Of a stretch of 64,000 nucleotides of DNA, positions 1-11,250 are shown in pieces. Made by a program: the position numbers and the translations under genes. The DNA is taken from assembly GCA_019915015.1 (NCBI GenBank), contig JAHBBC010000043.1, positions 62,001 to 126,000 of the forward strand, in the 5' to 3' direction. Below the pieces are notes generated by a model, which saw nothing but the letters and a program-made list of their open reading frames with translations, was not told the DNA's origin and did not search any database. Each line of letters starts with the position of its first letter. Position 1 is the stretch's first letter. The DNA comes from Auriscalpium vulgare. Taxonomy: Eukaryota; Basidiomycota; Agaricomycetes; Russulales; Auriscalpiaceae.

Positions 1-19
1 GCCAGAAAGTCAGGGCATT

Positions 20-2033
20 GGAAAGTACGGCGGTTTCGTACGGCGCCGTAGTACGGCCGGAGTACGGCGTTGATTCCGGCTTCTCGGCGGCTTCTCGGCA
101 CGCCCGATCCCGCCTCCTCTGATTTAGATGCCCGCTGTCCCACACCTCCGGATGCTCGCTGCCCATCCTCCAAGTCGCGCTCCCGCCCGCCGTTCACGCC
201 GCCGCTCGTTTCCTCGGCCTCGAGCGTTACTTTGGATATGCACCTCACATATCGCTCAAATCTCCGGGCGGCAGCCACTCAACGGCCGCATTGGTGGACG
301 CGGCTGACACCGACGACACTCGCGCACGGTACCCGCTATCACCGACGGCGCGCAACCGACAGCGGACGATAAATAGGCCAACTGAAGAGGAGTTGACAAG
401 GAGTACAATTGGTGAGTAGCTCGCTGTGGCCATCTCGGCGCACACTTACGTCGAACAACGCAGCTCTGCTTGAACGCCATCCATCCTGCATCTCTTGCAC
501 TTCTCTGGTGGTAACTAATGACCGAGCGTGAGTGATCCTGACTGAGTGACTGAGTAGTACACCCTGTATTATGTCTCTGTTGCGCTCGACCTGGGAGGCA
601 GTCGATCATGCATGGCTGTCTGAATATGCCTCAAAATACTGTAGATATGCTCTAGTTATATTGTACAACGGAGCAAAATTACCGCAGTATTTATGGATGC
701 TGGCACACTCCGCCCCACGTCGGTCGAAGTAAATCAGTATTTTTTACATCCAGTGTGCGGATGGCGAAGAGTGTGAGTTACGATTCCTATGAATCGTTTC
801 TTATGTAATCTACATACAGCATTTTTTTGACCCATGCAACGACTATCTCCGTCGCCTTTTTTGGTAATTCACTCCCACGCCCTGTCCACTTGTGTTTTCC
901 CTCCGTCACTTTTGCTCTGGGTGATTCACATGAATTGTTACACATACAGCATTTCTTGGACCATGTAGTGCCGACAGATAATGCAGAGTAATCAAACAGC
1001 CTGGGTAGCATGAGCAGAAGTGTAAGGATGATGACATCATTCCGGGTTTTAAAAATGCATTTAAAACCCGGAATGATGTCATCCTCATGACTAATCATGT
1101 TCACTTCTGCAGAGACGCAGTGTCTCTCAGCAGCCTCTTGCATATATAGCACTTTTCAGACCATGTCATACCTACAGATATTGCAGACCAGGAATTGAAC
1201 ATCCAGGTAGTATGAGCAGAAGTGTAAAGATGATGACATCATTCCGGGTTTTAAAATGCATTTAAAAACCCGGAATGATGTCATTATCTTGACTAATCAT
1301 GTTCGCTTCCGTGGAGAGGCAATGTCACTCCACACAGCCTCTGGCAGCCCTCCACAGTACTTATTGCTGTATTGCCCAGGAACCAGGATTTTATTGCCAA
1401 CTGCCCTGGACTGTCCACCCACTGTTGCCCTATGCCATGTAGCATTGCAGGGGCTCTGAATGTATCAGTCAAGTCAAAGTAGTCTGTATCATTTGGTGTA
1501 CATTTGTTATGCATATCTGATAAAATAAGAACTCCCATAACAAGGGCAGAATCGTACCGCCGTGCTACGCATCGGCCCACTCCCAGCAAGTCGAGCTAGG
1601 CAATCGTGAAAGCACGACGAGCGGGCCTGCTTGGCTCGTATTACCACAGGTGCATTGTACGTTGGCCCAGCGGTCACAGTACTAGCGCTTTCAAACAGCG
1701 ATTGCGGGCGAGCGTGACGAGAAGAATTGTGGGCGGGGGAGTAGTAAAGTAGTTGGCGGTGAGCATCTGTTGGCGGGTGCAACGCCTCTGCTAACACGAC
1801 TGTCGCCACATATGCGCATGCTGCTTACGCGCTCCCGACCCGGTGAGCCTGCACAAGGACGAGAGGTATAAGGCGGCGGGGGAATAAGTAGTAAGTATAG
1901 TTGGCGGTGCGGGGCACGGTGACGTAGCAGATCGGTGTCCGATCTGAGACAGATTGCTCTGGGCCAATCTAGACCGCTCGATCGCCGTAGTCAACGCCGT
2001 AGTACGGCCGTACAAAAACGCGCCGTACTTTCC
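20..2033. mobile_element. putative non-autonomous TIR element, about 2 kb
   Basis: The two ends are inverted copies of each other. Reading inward from 20 and from the complement of 2033, both begin GGAAAGTACGGCG, then a T-rich step, then GTACGG, then CCGTA(G/C)TACGG and GGCGTTGA. The trinucleotide ATT lies immediately outside both ends (17-19 and 2034-2036), which suggests a 3-bp target-site duplication. No transposase-like reading frame is seen inside; the interior holds two palindromes near 1.03 and 1.23 kb. This fits a deleted or non-autonomous DNA transposon. The superfamily cannot be assigned, and a 3-bp duplication is short enough to occur by chance. Confidence 0.45.
935..1310. repeat. 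two tandem ~200-bp units, each with a long palindrome
   Basis: The unit occurs twice with a period of about 202 bp. Each copy starts with similar text (cata-agca, gaccatgt, acctacagata-ttgcag, ggtag-atgagcagaagtgtaa) and then has a palindrome. The first has perfect 24-bp arms at 1030-1053 and 1060-1083 with a 6-nt loop. The second begins at 1232 and has the same arm with a one-base bulge on the right. Short GCAGAAGTG / CACTTCTGC inverted ends flank the first palindrome. The arms would form a strong hairpin in RNA or extruded DNA. No protein is implied. Confidence 0.7.
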
Positions 2034-3629
2034 ATTTCCCGGATGTCCTCTGCACAGCGGTGGGATGGGCCGTGAGAACTCACCCGGGAAACGCCGGGTA
2101 TGGTGACTCTTGAGCATTACTACCAGTACCACAGGTCCACTTGTCACCTGGAGCAAATGTCGAGGGGAGAGGTCACATGAGTACCTTGGAGAGATGCTCT
2201 TTGGTGCACGGGCTTCATATGTGCATCCCAAGAAGGACTTTAAATGCAGTCTGAGTCGACGCGGAAGATACAAATGCTACGCAGTAAGTATGTACACATG
2301 GCGTGCGGACAAACTTGTGGCGACTCGGATACTATAAAATAAAAATAAAACAGCACAGGGAAGAGTAATCATTGAGACGTGCATGCAGTCTGCCTGCAGG
2401 ACAGCAATTCGTCAACATACATAAATAATGACAACAAACTTTGGCACTACAGACAGGCCCAAGTGATCCTACTAGGATCGCTTGCGCCAGTAGAATAGCT
2501 TGTGCCAGTAGGATCGCTTACGCCTTTCCAGCTCGATCAACTCGAGCCTATATCCGCACAAATCAGTCAGAGCCACGAAGGACTCGGCATTACTCAAACC
2601 AGAGCAAACCAGAGAACGCACTTCGCAAAAAAAGATTCAGTCGGGGATGTATCCTTCGTTCCGTCATAAGCGACCCTATGGATACCATGACGGTTAGTAT
2701 GAGTTGTATGATCCGCTGTGCAGGAAAATACCCACCAAGCTGAAAGCTTGGGCGCACCTGCCACGCGCATGAAACGCTTGGGCACCTCTCCGGCGACGAT
2801 GTCGACGGTAACATGAGTTAGGTCTGCCTCCTTCGCTGCGTGATGATTCTGGTCGGCTGCCACCTCACGCTTCATGCGATCCGAAACGATGCTATGGATA
2901 GTATGACGGTTAGTATGATTTGTATATTGCGATGTGCAGGAGAATACCTACTTAATTGCCAGGCATGTGATAAGCACTGAAACGTAAACGTCTTTCCCGG
3001 CGCTGTTTAAGACGCGGTCGAGCGCTGCACGGCCCTCTTCCGATGTTGCCAGGATTTGGACGTCATATTTATACCCCTTGTACTTATATGCACAAATTGG
3101 TCAGAGCCAAGAAAGAACCAGCATGTTTCAAACCAGAAGAACCAGAGCACGCCCCTCACAAAAATGCGAGTTTGTGCCGCAAGCCAGGCTGCCGCCGCAT
3201 CCAGGAAGGCTATTAGACTCACCTGACCGGTAAATAGAATTAATTTTCAGGGCGTCCATCTTTAGTGGATGGGATTTCAGAGGATAGTGACAGAGGAGAT
3301 GATGGGCACTAGGGCTGCTGGCTGGAGGTATTTATGTATCTTTCTGTTTCTTCTATAACACGATTTGGACACCATTATTCAGCACGTCGGAAGCTCACGT
3401 GCAGAGCATGCTATTGTTCAGAGTGAGAAAGCATGCTATTGTTCAGAGTAAGAATGCTGGTGGCTTGTTGTCGAGAACTACGTACCGCAACTCGATGTTG
3501 CCTCTTCGACGCCACTAGCTGCCTTGTACAAGGACCCGAAACTTGTCCTCTGATTGTCCATCCTGCGTGCATGCCCTTGATGACAAGGCCCATGCGCACA
3601 AGGTCTTGTGTATCCTCACACAGATGTCG
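2034..3629. other. intergenic DNA with diverged local duplications, no gene seen
   Basis: No convincing coding frame was found. Two pairs of related segments are visible. 2555-2640 resembles 3089-3170 (both start gcacaaat, then gtcagagcca and a run of accagag words). 2670-2745 resembles 2885-2955 (both contain atgacggttagtatga and gtgcagga-aatacc). The nested order suggests local duplication followed by divergence. Confidence 0.5.
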
Positions 3630-4262
3630 TGAGCGTGACCGGCCAAAAGCCCTTCCGGACGCTATGACTGAGTATTCCTACGTGCCCGTAAGAAGATGAC
3701 AATAGGAGACGCACGCTGCTGCTACGTTGCTTTAAAGAGCAATTTTGTGCCGTTCCAGCGGCTGTCTATCTTCTGAGAAGCGTGAGCTAGTCGGGGAGTG
3801 GGCGAGGCCAACATTAATGCGCCGGCTGCACGGTCGCGTTTCACGTTCTTGTTGTTCCCAACGTGTTGCGGCCGGGTGCTGTCCTCATATCCGCACGTGC
3901 GGATGATGTCGAAGAATGTTGGGAAGGCTCAAGCCAGCAGTGATTTCGTGAGACGTGACCGGTCAAAAAGCCTCCGGACGCTATGACGGAACACTCCTAC
4001 GTGCCCGCAAAAAAATGACAATGGGAGGGACGCACGCTGCCGGTAAATTGCTTTAAACAACGATCTTGCGCCGCTCTAGCGGCTGTCTATCTGCACAGAA
4101 GTGTGAGCCAGCCGGGGCCAATCCCCAGGACGCAGTGGGCGAGGGCAACAATAATGCGCGGGCTGCGCTGTCGCGTTTCACGTTCTTGTTCACATCGCGT
4201 GGCGGGTGCTATCATCAGATGCGCGCGGGGATGATATTGTGGCTTGGAGATGTAGGGAACGC
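3630..4262. repeat. tandem duplication, ~320-bp unit
   Basis: 3630-3950 and 3952-4262 are two diverged copies. Both contain, in order, gtgaccgg-caaaa, ccggacgctatgac, tcctacgtgcccg, gacgcacgctgc, ttgctttaaa, agcggctgtctatct, gtgggcgagg, and tcgcgtttcacgttcttgtt. The block lies immediately left of the MULE insertion, so before the insertion it was the upstream region of the F-box-like gene at 7673. It may therefore be a duplicated promoter segment; that function is inference. Confidence 0.6.
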
Positions 4263-4326
4263 TCGAGCCAGTCACGCTGATCCCGGCTGGAGCGAGGTTG
4301 GTGACTCATCCAGAACCGTTGACTTG

Positions 4327-4378
4327 AGTTGAGCGTTATTCGCCCCAGGACCCCAAACCACCGCTACCCTATCCGGAC
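4327..4378 (+). repeat. left terminal inverted repeat of the MULE
   Basis: Matches the complement of 7538-7589 with scattered mismatches. The first eight bases are less conserved (agttgagc against agcttttg) than the next thirty. It is directly preceded by the 9-bp target duplication. Confidence 0.88.
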
Positions 4379-4926
4379 ATCATTGTTCTCCGGTCCGAGG
4401 CCGGAGTCGGCAAACTCCGGGCTCAACGAAAATTTACCAAGTCGTCGAGTTCACCACATCCTGCAGTTTTCGAGGGCAAGGGCACGCACAGGCAGAAATA
4501 ACATAGCCAGAATATATATTGATGGGCTGTATGATGCACAGGAGTATACAGGAAGGCTAGTAAGGGTGAAAATAGTATACAGGAGCAGTAAACCCGGAGC
4601 CAGAAGACTGAGGCAGTGAGTAATGAGGGTATTGGACATGGTAGGGGTATGTGGGAGGTATTGGAGGGTACGTATATTGATGAACTGGGGCAATAGCAGC
4701 TGGTGGGAACAAGGAAGGGCCCGGGAGAGGTGGGGTGGTGTGAGGGAGGCATGGTCCGGGTGTACCAGGCAAAATTACATGACTACCCGGCACTGGCACA
4801 CTGCAGGGAGCTGCAGGGATGCGAGAAGTCAAGGGAGGAGCCTGGGGTGTGGTCTTGGTGGCCTTTTTTGAGGTAGAATGCGTGGAACTGGTGCAAGAGC
4901 ATCAGGAATTTGGAAAGGGCTGAGAA
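4379..4926. other. MULE left interior, non-coding
   Basis: This 548-bp stretch lies between the left TIR and the transposase stop codon. It is purine-rich on the plus strand, and long pyrimidine-rich frames on the minus strand have no recognisable protein content. It presumably serves as the 3' untranslated and terminal region of the element. Confidence 0.5.
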
Positions 4927-7361
4927 TTAGTGAAATGCGGCGCACCTGGAGCTCGTTTTCGATGCCCCTCGTGCATCAACCTTAGCCTTCTTCCCACTCT
5001 GCTCGCCCCCAGCATAAGGGTCAGTGTTCTTCCGCTTTTTCTTGCCTTTTGCCGTGCCAATCATCGCCGCAGCGGTGTCGAGCCAGGAGAGCTTGTTTGG
5101 AGGCAGCTTCTCGGCTTGAGGGAGGACTTCAGGTGCCGTCGACGTGACCTCAACGAGAACCAAATCGAGCTGATCTCGGAGGGCTGTGAGGGAAGGCAAG
5201 GGCGATGGTGAAGCGGACGGGGATGTGTGGAAGTGAAGGACAAGAGATTGGAATTTGCTGATTATGTCGTCAAGTAGATAGCGCGAGTCTGCCGATTCAC
5301 GCGCGTCGCATTCTGCGGGTGCGGGCGTATCGCTGGGTGACGCAGTGTTGAGCTCCTGGGATTCCGGTATTGCCTCAGGATGTTGAGACTGAACAGCGCA
5401 TATGTGCTTGCAGAAGTTGATGAGGGGAAATTTCGGGCACTCGCAGGTGTAGCTCTCCAGGTCGATAGCATACGTCAAATCGGGATTCGACTGCGACCGT
5501 ACGCAAAATGTGCCTGCCTCGAGATTGACAATTCCAATGTGATCCGGAGGAATGAGCGAGGCTCGCTTCGTAACTTGGGCACGCTCATGCATCTCCAGGT
5601 CAGGCCCTGCGAAGCCAAACAACTGACGGCGTTGCTTCTGGGCGTAATACGGCAAAACCTGCTCAAAGAGCGTGTAGAGCAGATGGTCGAGCCGCCGGTT
5701 GCGCTTGCCTTCAAGGAATTTGCCCTTCAGGACATGGTGCCACCTAGGTTGCAGAACCTGATGAGCAAATATGCGCCGCTATGAGGGAAAAGAATACTCA
5801 CGCTTCAACAAGCATATTGGTGTCACTCAGTTGGAAAATATGACGGCCCTTGCGGAATACGGCAGACCACATTTCGCGATAAGGAAGCCAGTATGTGTTC
5901 AGATATTCGAGAACACTAGGCGGCGCAAGTTCCTGAATCTCACACCAACACGTCTCGAATTCCGCCTCATCAACCATCCGGATCCATTTCTGGAGCCGGT
6001 CCCAGAGCATCGCGTGGTGCGCAACGACGAAATGCTGGCGCCAAGCATGCAGCACATGCCACCAGCACAGGAGGATGAGAACCTCGGGATAGTGTCGCCT
6101 GATAGAATTGATCTGCGCGAAATCACGATCTGTCATCGCAATCCGGGGGTTGACCATGGGGCTACGCTTTTTGAGAAGACCGATGAAGTAATCAACGGTC
6201 TGCTCGGTCCCATCAGACGACAGCATCCACGCAACGGGTATCCCTAATAAACACATTAGCTATATACAGTATAACTCTGGTTGAAATTGACTTACCATGT
6301 CCCCATCGATCGCGCACCATTACGGTGTACAGACTCATACCCACGTAGTGTGTTGTATTATGAGTTGCGTCGATGCCGAAAAAATCATTTCCGTATTTTT
6401 CGAAGCACTCCCGCTGAAATTGACTCTGCCCACATAGCACAAACACGTCGCCTGCAAGCTGAGCACCTTCCGACACAGGATCCTGCTTGCTCTTGAAGCC
6501 CAGCAGGTGACCGCGCTTCCGGAGCCTCTCGACCCATAGCCGCGTTGACATACCATCATCGGGATGGAGCCGAATGGTCTCGGCCTGAATGCCCTTCTGG
6601 ATTCGTCGAATGTCGGCAAGCGTCACAAATTCGTCGCGAATTGCACTGTTTGCGTAGAAATCGCGGCCCTGAAGAGACTGTAGCTAATATGACAACATAC
6701 TATGCGTCAAGATGACGACAAACTCATCTTAGATAAACACTCACGATCTGGTCAGGTTTGATCTGCATTCGCAGCATCTCCGCAATATGATCTCGGGTAG
6801 CCTTCGAGAGATTCGTGAATTTGACGTTCTCAGAACCAGTCGCATGTGAGTGCTCCCTGCAATACATCCCCCGAACATTTTCTGTATCCGGGTAGGTCTT
6901 CACAGTCAGACGGCATGGGCAGCCGACACGCTTAGTGGGGACCTTGGACTCGCGATCGGGCTTCTTTCTGTCATAGTATTTCTTACCACCTGTACCTACA
7001 TACTCAAATGAGAAACCAATTAGCTCGAGAAGTGCATTGAGAAGCACAGGCACGCACCTTGTCGGGCACAAACATAGATGTGCTTCTCGAGCCAGACCTT
7101 ATCACGACATGCAGGATTGACCTGCTGCTCCTTCCGAGAAAGCTCAATGTTCAAACTGTTCTCTTCATTCCGTCGCCATGCCTCGAAGGTCTCGAAGGTG
7201 GGCCACTCCAAGTCATAGCCCTTGGCGCTGTCGTAGGCTAAGGAGCCAATCTTTGCAGGGGCTTCGCGAAGTTTGGCGGGCGTCGGCGCTGCGCAGCGGG
7301 CCGATAAGGTTCCAAATCGGGACAGGGACCCGACAAATGTGACGGCGTCGTCGGAAGGCAT
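4927..7361 (-). CDS. MULE transposase with SWIM zinc finger, 731 aa
   Basis: Five exons on the minus strand close exactly in phase: 7361-7058, 6995-6745, 6677-6296, 6243-5802, 5743-4927. The protein (731 aa) has an N-terminal DNA-binding-like part with C-x-C and H-rich residues. A DDE transposase core follows, with the first Asp in FFGIDATHN (about residue 288), GIPVAWMLSS after the third intron, and MTDRD (about residue 351) before a WWH stretch. The end carries a SWIM zinc finger, C-x-C-x(n)-C-x-H-x-C-A, near residues 560-576, followed by a lysine-rich tail. This is the order known for Mutator-like transposases, which cut and paste the element through its TIRs. The start MPSDDA was chosen because it is the ATG that opens the conserved frame. 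No frameshift or stop is seen, so the protein may be functional. Confidence 0.9.
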
Positions 7362-7537
7362 GGATTCGAGCGGCGGAGAGGCGGGGCAGCAACGGAGAGG
7401 CAGAGAAACACAACGACGAGGACGACGAAAAGCTCTATACATTGTTATTCTAGCTACAGTACCGGCCACAAGCATTGGGACGACCACAGAGGCTGAGTCC
7501 GTTCAGAAACGTGACTCTCGGCAAAGCGGCAACAGCT

Positions 7538-7589
7538 GTCTCGATAAGGCAGCGGTGGTCTGGGGTCCTGGGGCGAATAACCAAAAGCT
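7538..7589 (-). repeat. right terminal inverted repeat of the MULE
   Basis: Inverted partner of the left TIR. The outer target duplication GTTGACTTG follows at 7590-7598, only 75 bp before the ATG of the F-box-like gene at 7673. Confidence 0.88.
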
Positions 7590-7672
7590 GTTGACTTGTC
7601 GTTGCTGAACATACGCATTCCCACGCCCTCTGTGCTGCACACCGTGACACATAGCTAGTCGCAGCACACACC

Positions 7673-8721
7673 ATGCCTGCCTCTGGTACCCTCCCCATCG
7701 AAATTCGCCTAATGATTGTTCAACACGTCCCTTCTGCCAATGACCTTCGAAGCCTTCGTGCTGTCAACAAGGACTTCTGCAACGCAGCCACACCTGCCGC
7801 CTTTCGCACTGTCGGCGCAACAAATCGGCGCGATAGTGCCCTCGGCCTTGTCAACCTGTTGGAGTCCGACCTCGCAAAGTATGTGCAGGAGGCGATCTAC
7901 CGTGATGCGGCTGCGGATGAGAACGGACATGTCGTGGTAGCTGCCGATCAAGGTGCGTAGCATCGCTGCGGGCTAGTACACGAATACTGATACCGCCTAC
8001 CGTAGACGCAGACTACGGGCCTACCGTGGAGGGACCGCTCGTGCACGCATTCTCGCTTGCAGCGCGGCTGCCCAGCCTCTTGTCGCTCCGCTTCACCTTC
8101 CATCCTATATTCCCGATAACCTTTCCACCTCCAGTCTATCCATGCGAACGCTACGAAGCCCTGCACTTTCAGGTCGCCCTGCTGTTGACGGTTGGCGGGG
8201 CCGCGCCTCGCCTGCGCTCTCTCACATTGAGCAACGTCACGGTGTCTGGGCTGGACTATCTCGCGGCCTACGAATCTCCCGCATTCTATCCCGCACTACT
8301 CCTCCTTACACACTTGCGCATACGCACCGCGGCCGCCACATCCGTAGCAGAGTCGCCCAGCTCCCGCCACATTGAATTCACCGGATCCTGGATATTCATG
8401 ACGCACACTAGTATGCTCTCCAGCGCCGAGAACCTCGTGTCACTCACGCTCGAAACCGACATACCTCTCATCCGCACACCCTTCGACTGGGACAGAGTCA
8501 TGCTGCCGCGGTTGAAGTATTTGGCATTCATATCGCCGGGTGTTACTGTTGGTGGTGAGGTGGGGCAACTGGAGTCATTCACGGAGCGCCACGATCAGCT
8601 CGAGTGGATCGACTTCGGGGTGGACAAAGTGCTCTGGGTACGGCGTACACACGCGGATCCCGAAGATGTGTCGGAGTACGAGATCCCTCCGAGTGTGGCG
8701 CTGGCACAGGCTGGCAAATGA
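7673..8721 (+). CDS. F-box/LRR-like protein, copy A, intact (331 aa)
   Basis: Two exons, 7673-7952 and 8006-8721, join in phase. The first about 45 residues (LPIEIRLMIV, DLRSLRAVNKDFCNAATP, FRTVGATNR) resemble an F-box, the segment that docks substrate receptors on SKP1 in SCF ubiquitin ligases. The second exon has irregular leucine-rich segments (LRSLTL, LTHLRI, NLVSLTL, LPRLKYLA) of the kind used for target recognition, and ends EYEIPPSVALAQAGK. Several related copies lie in this window, all with the intron in the same place and phase. The family role is inferred from domain likeness only; no target is known. The MULE has separated this gene from its former upstream DNA, leaving about 75 bp of native 5' sequence. 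Tail to tail with the S28 gene at 9015. Confidence 0.7.
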
Positions 8722-9014
8722 TTAATGAAGGGCAAGCCGGATGGCGTTGTAATCCTCCCAAAGGCACTCTGGGTACGTTAATACATCTATTGCGAGCGCC
8801 TGGGTGGAAGGACCACGCTGATGAATGTTGGTACATAGACTTGATTGGACGCGAAGTATTCACTAAATCGAGAACGTTGCCAATAATATTTCCCGTGCAA
8901 GTGCGTCCTTCCAGCCCCTGCCTCGTTCTCTCTCTCTCGACGTCCAAACCGACTAGTACTCAACCTCTATGAGCTGAGAGCGCGCTCGCCGAAATAAGTA
9001 GCCTAGTACGGCTA
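8722..9014. other. short spacer between convergent genes, repeated elsewhere
   Basis: Contains a segment around 8865-8930 (ending of a frame, caacgtt-tcgatttagtgaat on the minus strand) that reappears in inverted position near 27100-27190, between the second S28 copy and F-box copy F. It marks the two S28/F-box pairs as duplicates of one ancestral block. Confidence 0.5.
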
Positions 9015-11187
9015 CTAGTAGGCACCCGTCTTCGCAGCCTTCCACTCCGCCAAATACCTCGCGATCGCAGCGAGGCCCTTCTTCTGCACTGCGAGGACCG
9101 ACGCGTCGCACTGGCCTTCCAATGTGATCATGTCGGAGCAGTGGAAGCCACCTTGGCTCAGACCGATCGACTGCTCCGGCGTGTCGGGGACATATGTGAA
9201 CGGCGAGGACACCGTGGCGTACATCCATGGATCGCCTGTATTACGATTAAAATAACGATCAATGGGATAAGGCGGGCGGATGGGGAAAATTTGTGCTCAC
9301 GCTGTCCGTTGCCGAAGTAGATATTGGTGGTGTGCACGTTCCACCCCTCGTAAGCGAGATTCGTGCGCTCCACCGGCGGCGCGGTCGGCCGCGGGAACGC
9401 AGTGGGGAAGAACTGCTGGCAGGTTCGCTGAGCCCCATGGTCAGCACTAGATCTGCAAATACGGAATCTGGATGTGCACCTCATCGTCGGAATCTTTCCA
9501 CACGTGAGATACGAGCGTCGGGTGCGGAAAGGGCGCGGAGTTCTGGAAGAAGCCCATTTCATTGCAGCTGCAAACCGGGACCGCAGGCGTCAGCGCGGGG
9601 TGAGAGTGACCATAGCAGAGAGCACCTACACAATCCACATCCACGATCGGTAGTAATTGTCGATAGCTGTGCTTGTGAAGTACGCGTCACTTGCGTTGTA
9701 GCTTCCCAGGCACGTCCTGGCAACAAGGCATTCAGCCCATGTGCAAACCAAAGTCACTGAGGCCTACTCTGCATCCATATCTCCGCACACTTCGGGCCAG
9801 CGTCAGCGCGAAGCCTCGTGGGTCAACATGGTAGCACTCACAGCCCGCGTAGTAGCCGTCTGTCCAGTATTTTCCCCACGCCGCAAGGGCGTACTCACCG
9901 CCACGGCCATTTGGGCCCGCGTTCGCGCCATCTACGACCTCCAAAGCGTCGCAGAAATCGTAGAATACCGATGCGTCGTCCCCACTACTAGGGCCCAGAA
10001 ATTGCCACGCCCACAGATTGTTCTTCACTGCGGTGCCTCTATGAGCTTGTATCCTCCAGCAGACAAGTTGGAGAGGTATTTACGCGCGACGGCTAAGTCC
10101 TCTGGGTGCGCGAGGTCTTCCAAGCCGAAAGAAGCTTTGAGCGCGCTGATGGCGGTCTGGTTTTTGCCCGTCAGGATGCTGTCGAAGCGGGCAATGGCGG
10201 CCTGCACGTCGAGCGAGCAGTTCTGGGGCATGTGCAGCCGGACAGGCTCGAACCACGCCCATAAGTTACTACCGGGGTCAGCAGGTACGTCCAGGTGCGA
10301 GGAGTAATTGGCTGGCGTACGTGATGCTCTCGACAACGGCGGACGAAGCGTAATAGGCAGCAAACAAGCCAGGTTTGCTGAAGGAGCGATCAGAACCACG
10401 TCTGCGCTTATAGTTGGCTCTGCTCACTTGACATTGGTGAATGCCGTCAGAGCACCTGCGAATCCAAGAATTTCAACCAAAGTGTTCTGCTGTACCATGT
10501 AGCTGACGTACCGGCATAGCTTCCCCCAACGAGCACCCACGGCGCCTTATCCGGACCGACCTGGTCGCCCCCAGGGAACGGCAGCTTCGCATTCTTCGCG
10601 AAGTACTCCAGGTCATCGATCGCCTGCTGAATCGTATGAAAGCGCAGACTCTCGACACTGAGATCCGGTAAAGGGTTAGAGAACCCGTAGAAACGGTGCT
10701 CAAGCATGACCGTGGCGCCGTTGTGAGCCTGCGCGATCTGCCCATTGATGCTACTGTTCGTGAGGAAGGGCATATATCCTAATGCCGGGATGAGATCCGA
10801 TGCGAATTATGTGGGAGGACACAGTGACATACCCTCCGCGTTGCTTTCGCCGGGTGTATTAAGGACGATGACGCCGCCTGCCCATCCCCATCAGCATCTC
10901 CTCACGACAGGAAGCAAACATGGCGACGCACCGGGCTGGTAGAACTCCCAGTTCGACCAGTAGCGCTGCTGGAACGTGCCCAGGCCGGGGTTGTTGTGGT
11001 CGATGAGCTGGTCGAACGTGTACACCGTGTCGACCGGCGGCAGCTCCTCAGCCGACTGCGCGTGGAGACGCGCGCCATTGCCCGCAGAGATACGCGGAGG
11101 TATGGGGAGCGGGGGTATCGCGGCGTGACTGAAGCACTGCGTGAGGGGCGCCGCAGCGAGGAGGGCGGCCAGAAGGTGAAGCATCAC
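9015..11187 (-). pseudogene. S28-family serine peptidase, copy 1, one frameshift
   Basis: Twelve exons can be read: 11187-10932, 10876-10833, 10778-10512, 10455-10428, 10377-10321, 10268-10084, 10027-9842, 9789-9768, 9716-9630, 9567-9480, 9427-9301, 9235-9015. All close in phase except exon 2, which is one base short. The restored length would be about 522 aa. A hydrophobic signal peptide starts at MMLHLL. Family marks are FDQLIDHNNP, the nucleophile motif GGSYAG, HMPQNCS, a late DPW (catalytic Asp region) and GGFHCSD (His region). S28 enzymes are secreted serine exopeptidases (the Pro-X carboxypeptidase and dipeptidyl-peptidase-II family). Exon 8 is only 22 nt. The missing base could be real decay or a sequence error; everything else looks selected. 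Confidence 0.8.
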
Positions 11188-11229
11188 GGGGAAGGGGATG
11201 GATGAACTGATAGACAGTCTCGCGCACCT

Positions 11230-11250
11230 CGTTGCTCTCTTTATAGCTAC
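11230..11250 (-). promoter_or_regulatory. TATA-type core promoter of S28 copy 1
   Basis: On the minus strand TATAAAG lies at 11245-11239, about 52 bp before the ATG, followed by AGAGAGCAACGAGG. The same block precedes S28 copy 2 and, in degraded form, occurs near 21215 without a peptidase gene. Confidence 0.6.

Larger units (their letters stand above)
4327..7589. mobile_element. complete Mutator-like element (MULE) with 9-bp TSD
   Basis: The element is 3263 bp. Its ends are inverted copies: both start AG, share GTTATTCGCCCCAGGACC a few bases in, and stay alignable for about 50 bp. Directly outside them is the 9-bp direct repeat GTTGACTTG, at 4318-4326 and 7590-7598. A 9-bp duplication is the hallmark size for Mutator-like elements. 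The interior carries one multi-exon transposase gene on the minus strand with no broken frame. The flanking copies are identical over 9 bp and the TIRs differ at only a few positions, which suggests fairly recent insertion. Confidence 0.9.

Noticed and set aside
9293..10307. Plus-strand frames of 155-188 codons across S28 copy 1
   Set aside because: Shadows of the minus-strand peptidase, which has conserved motifs and phased introns.
10269..10330. Apparent non-canonical CC donor in S28 copy 1 and GC donor in copy 2
   Set aside because: A GT donor eight bases earlier (AC|GTACGCC) gives the conserved join ESIT-(N/D)(L/F)WAWFEP in both copies, so both introns are canonical.
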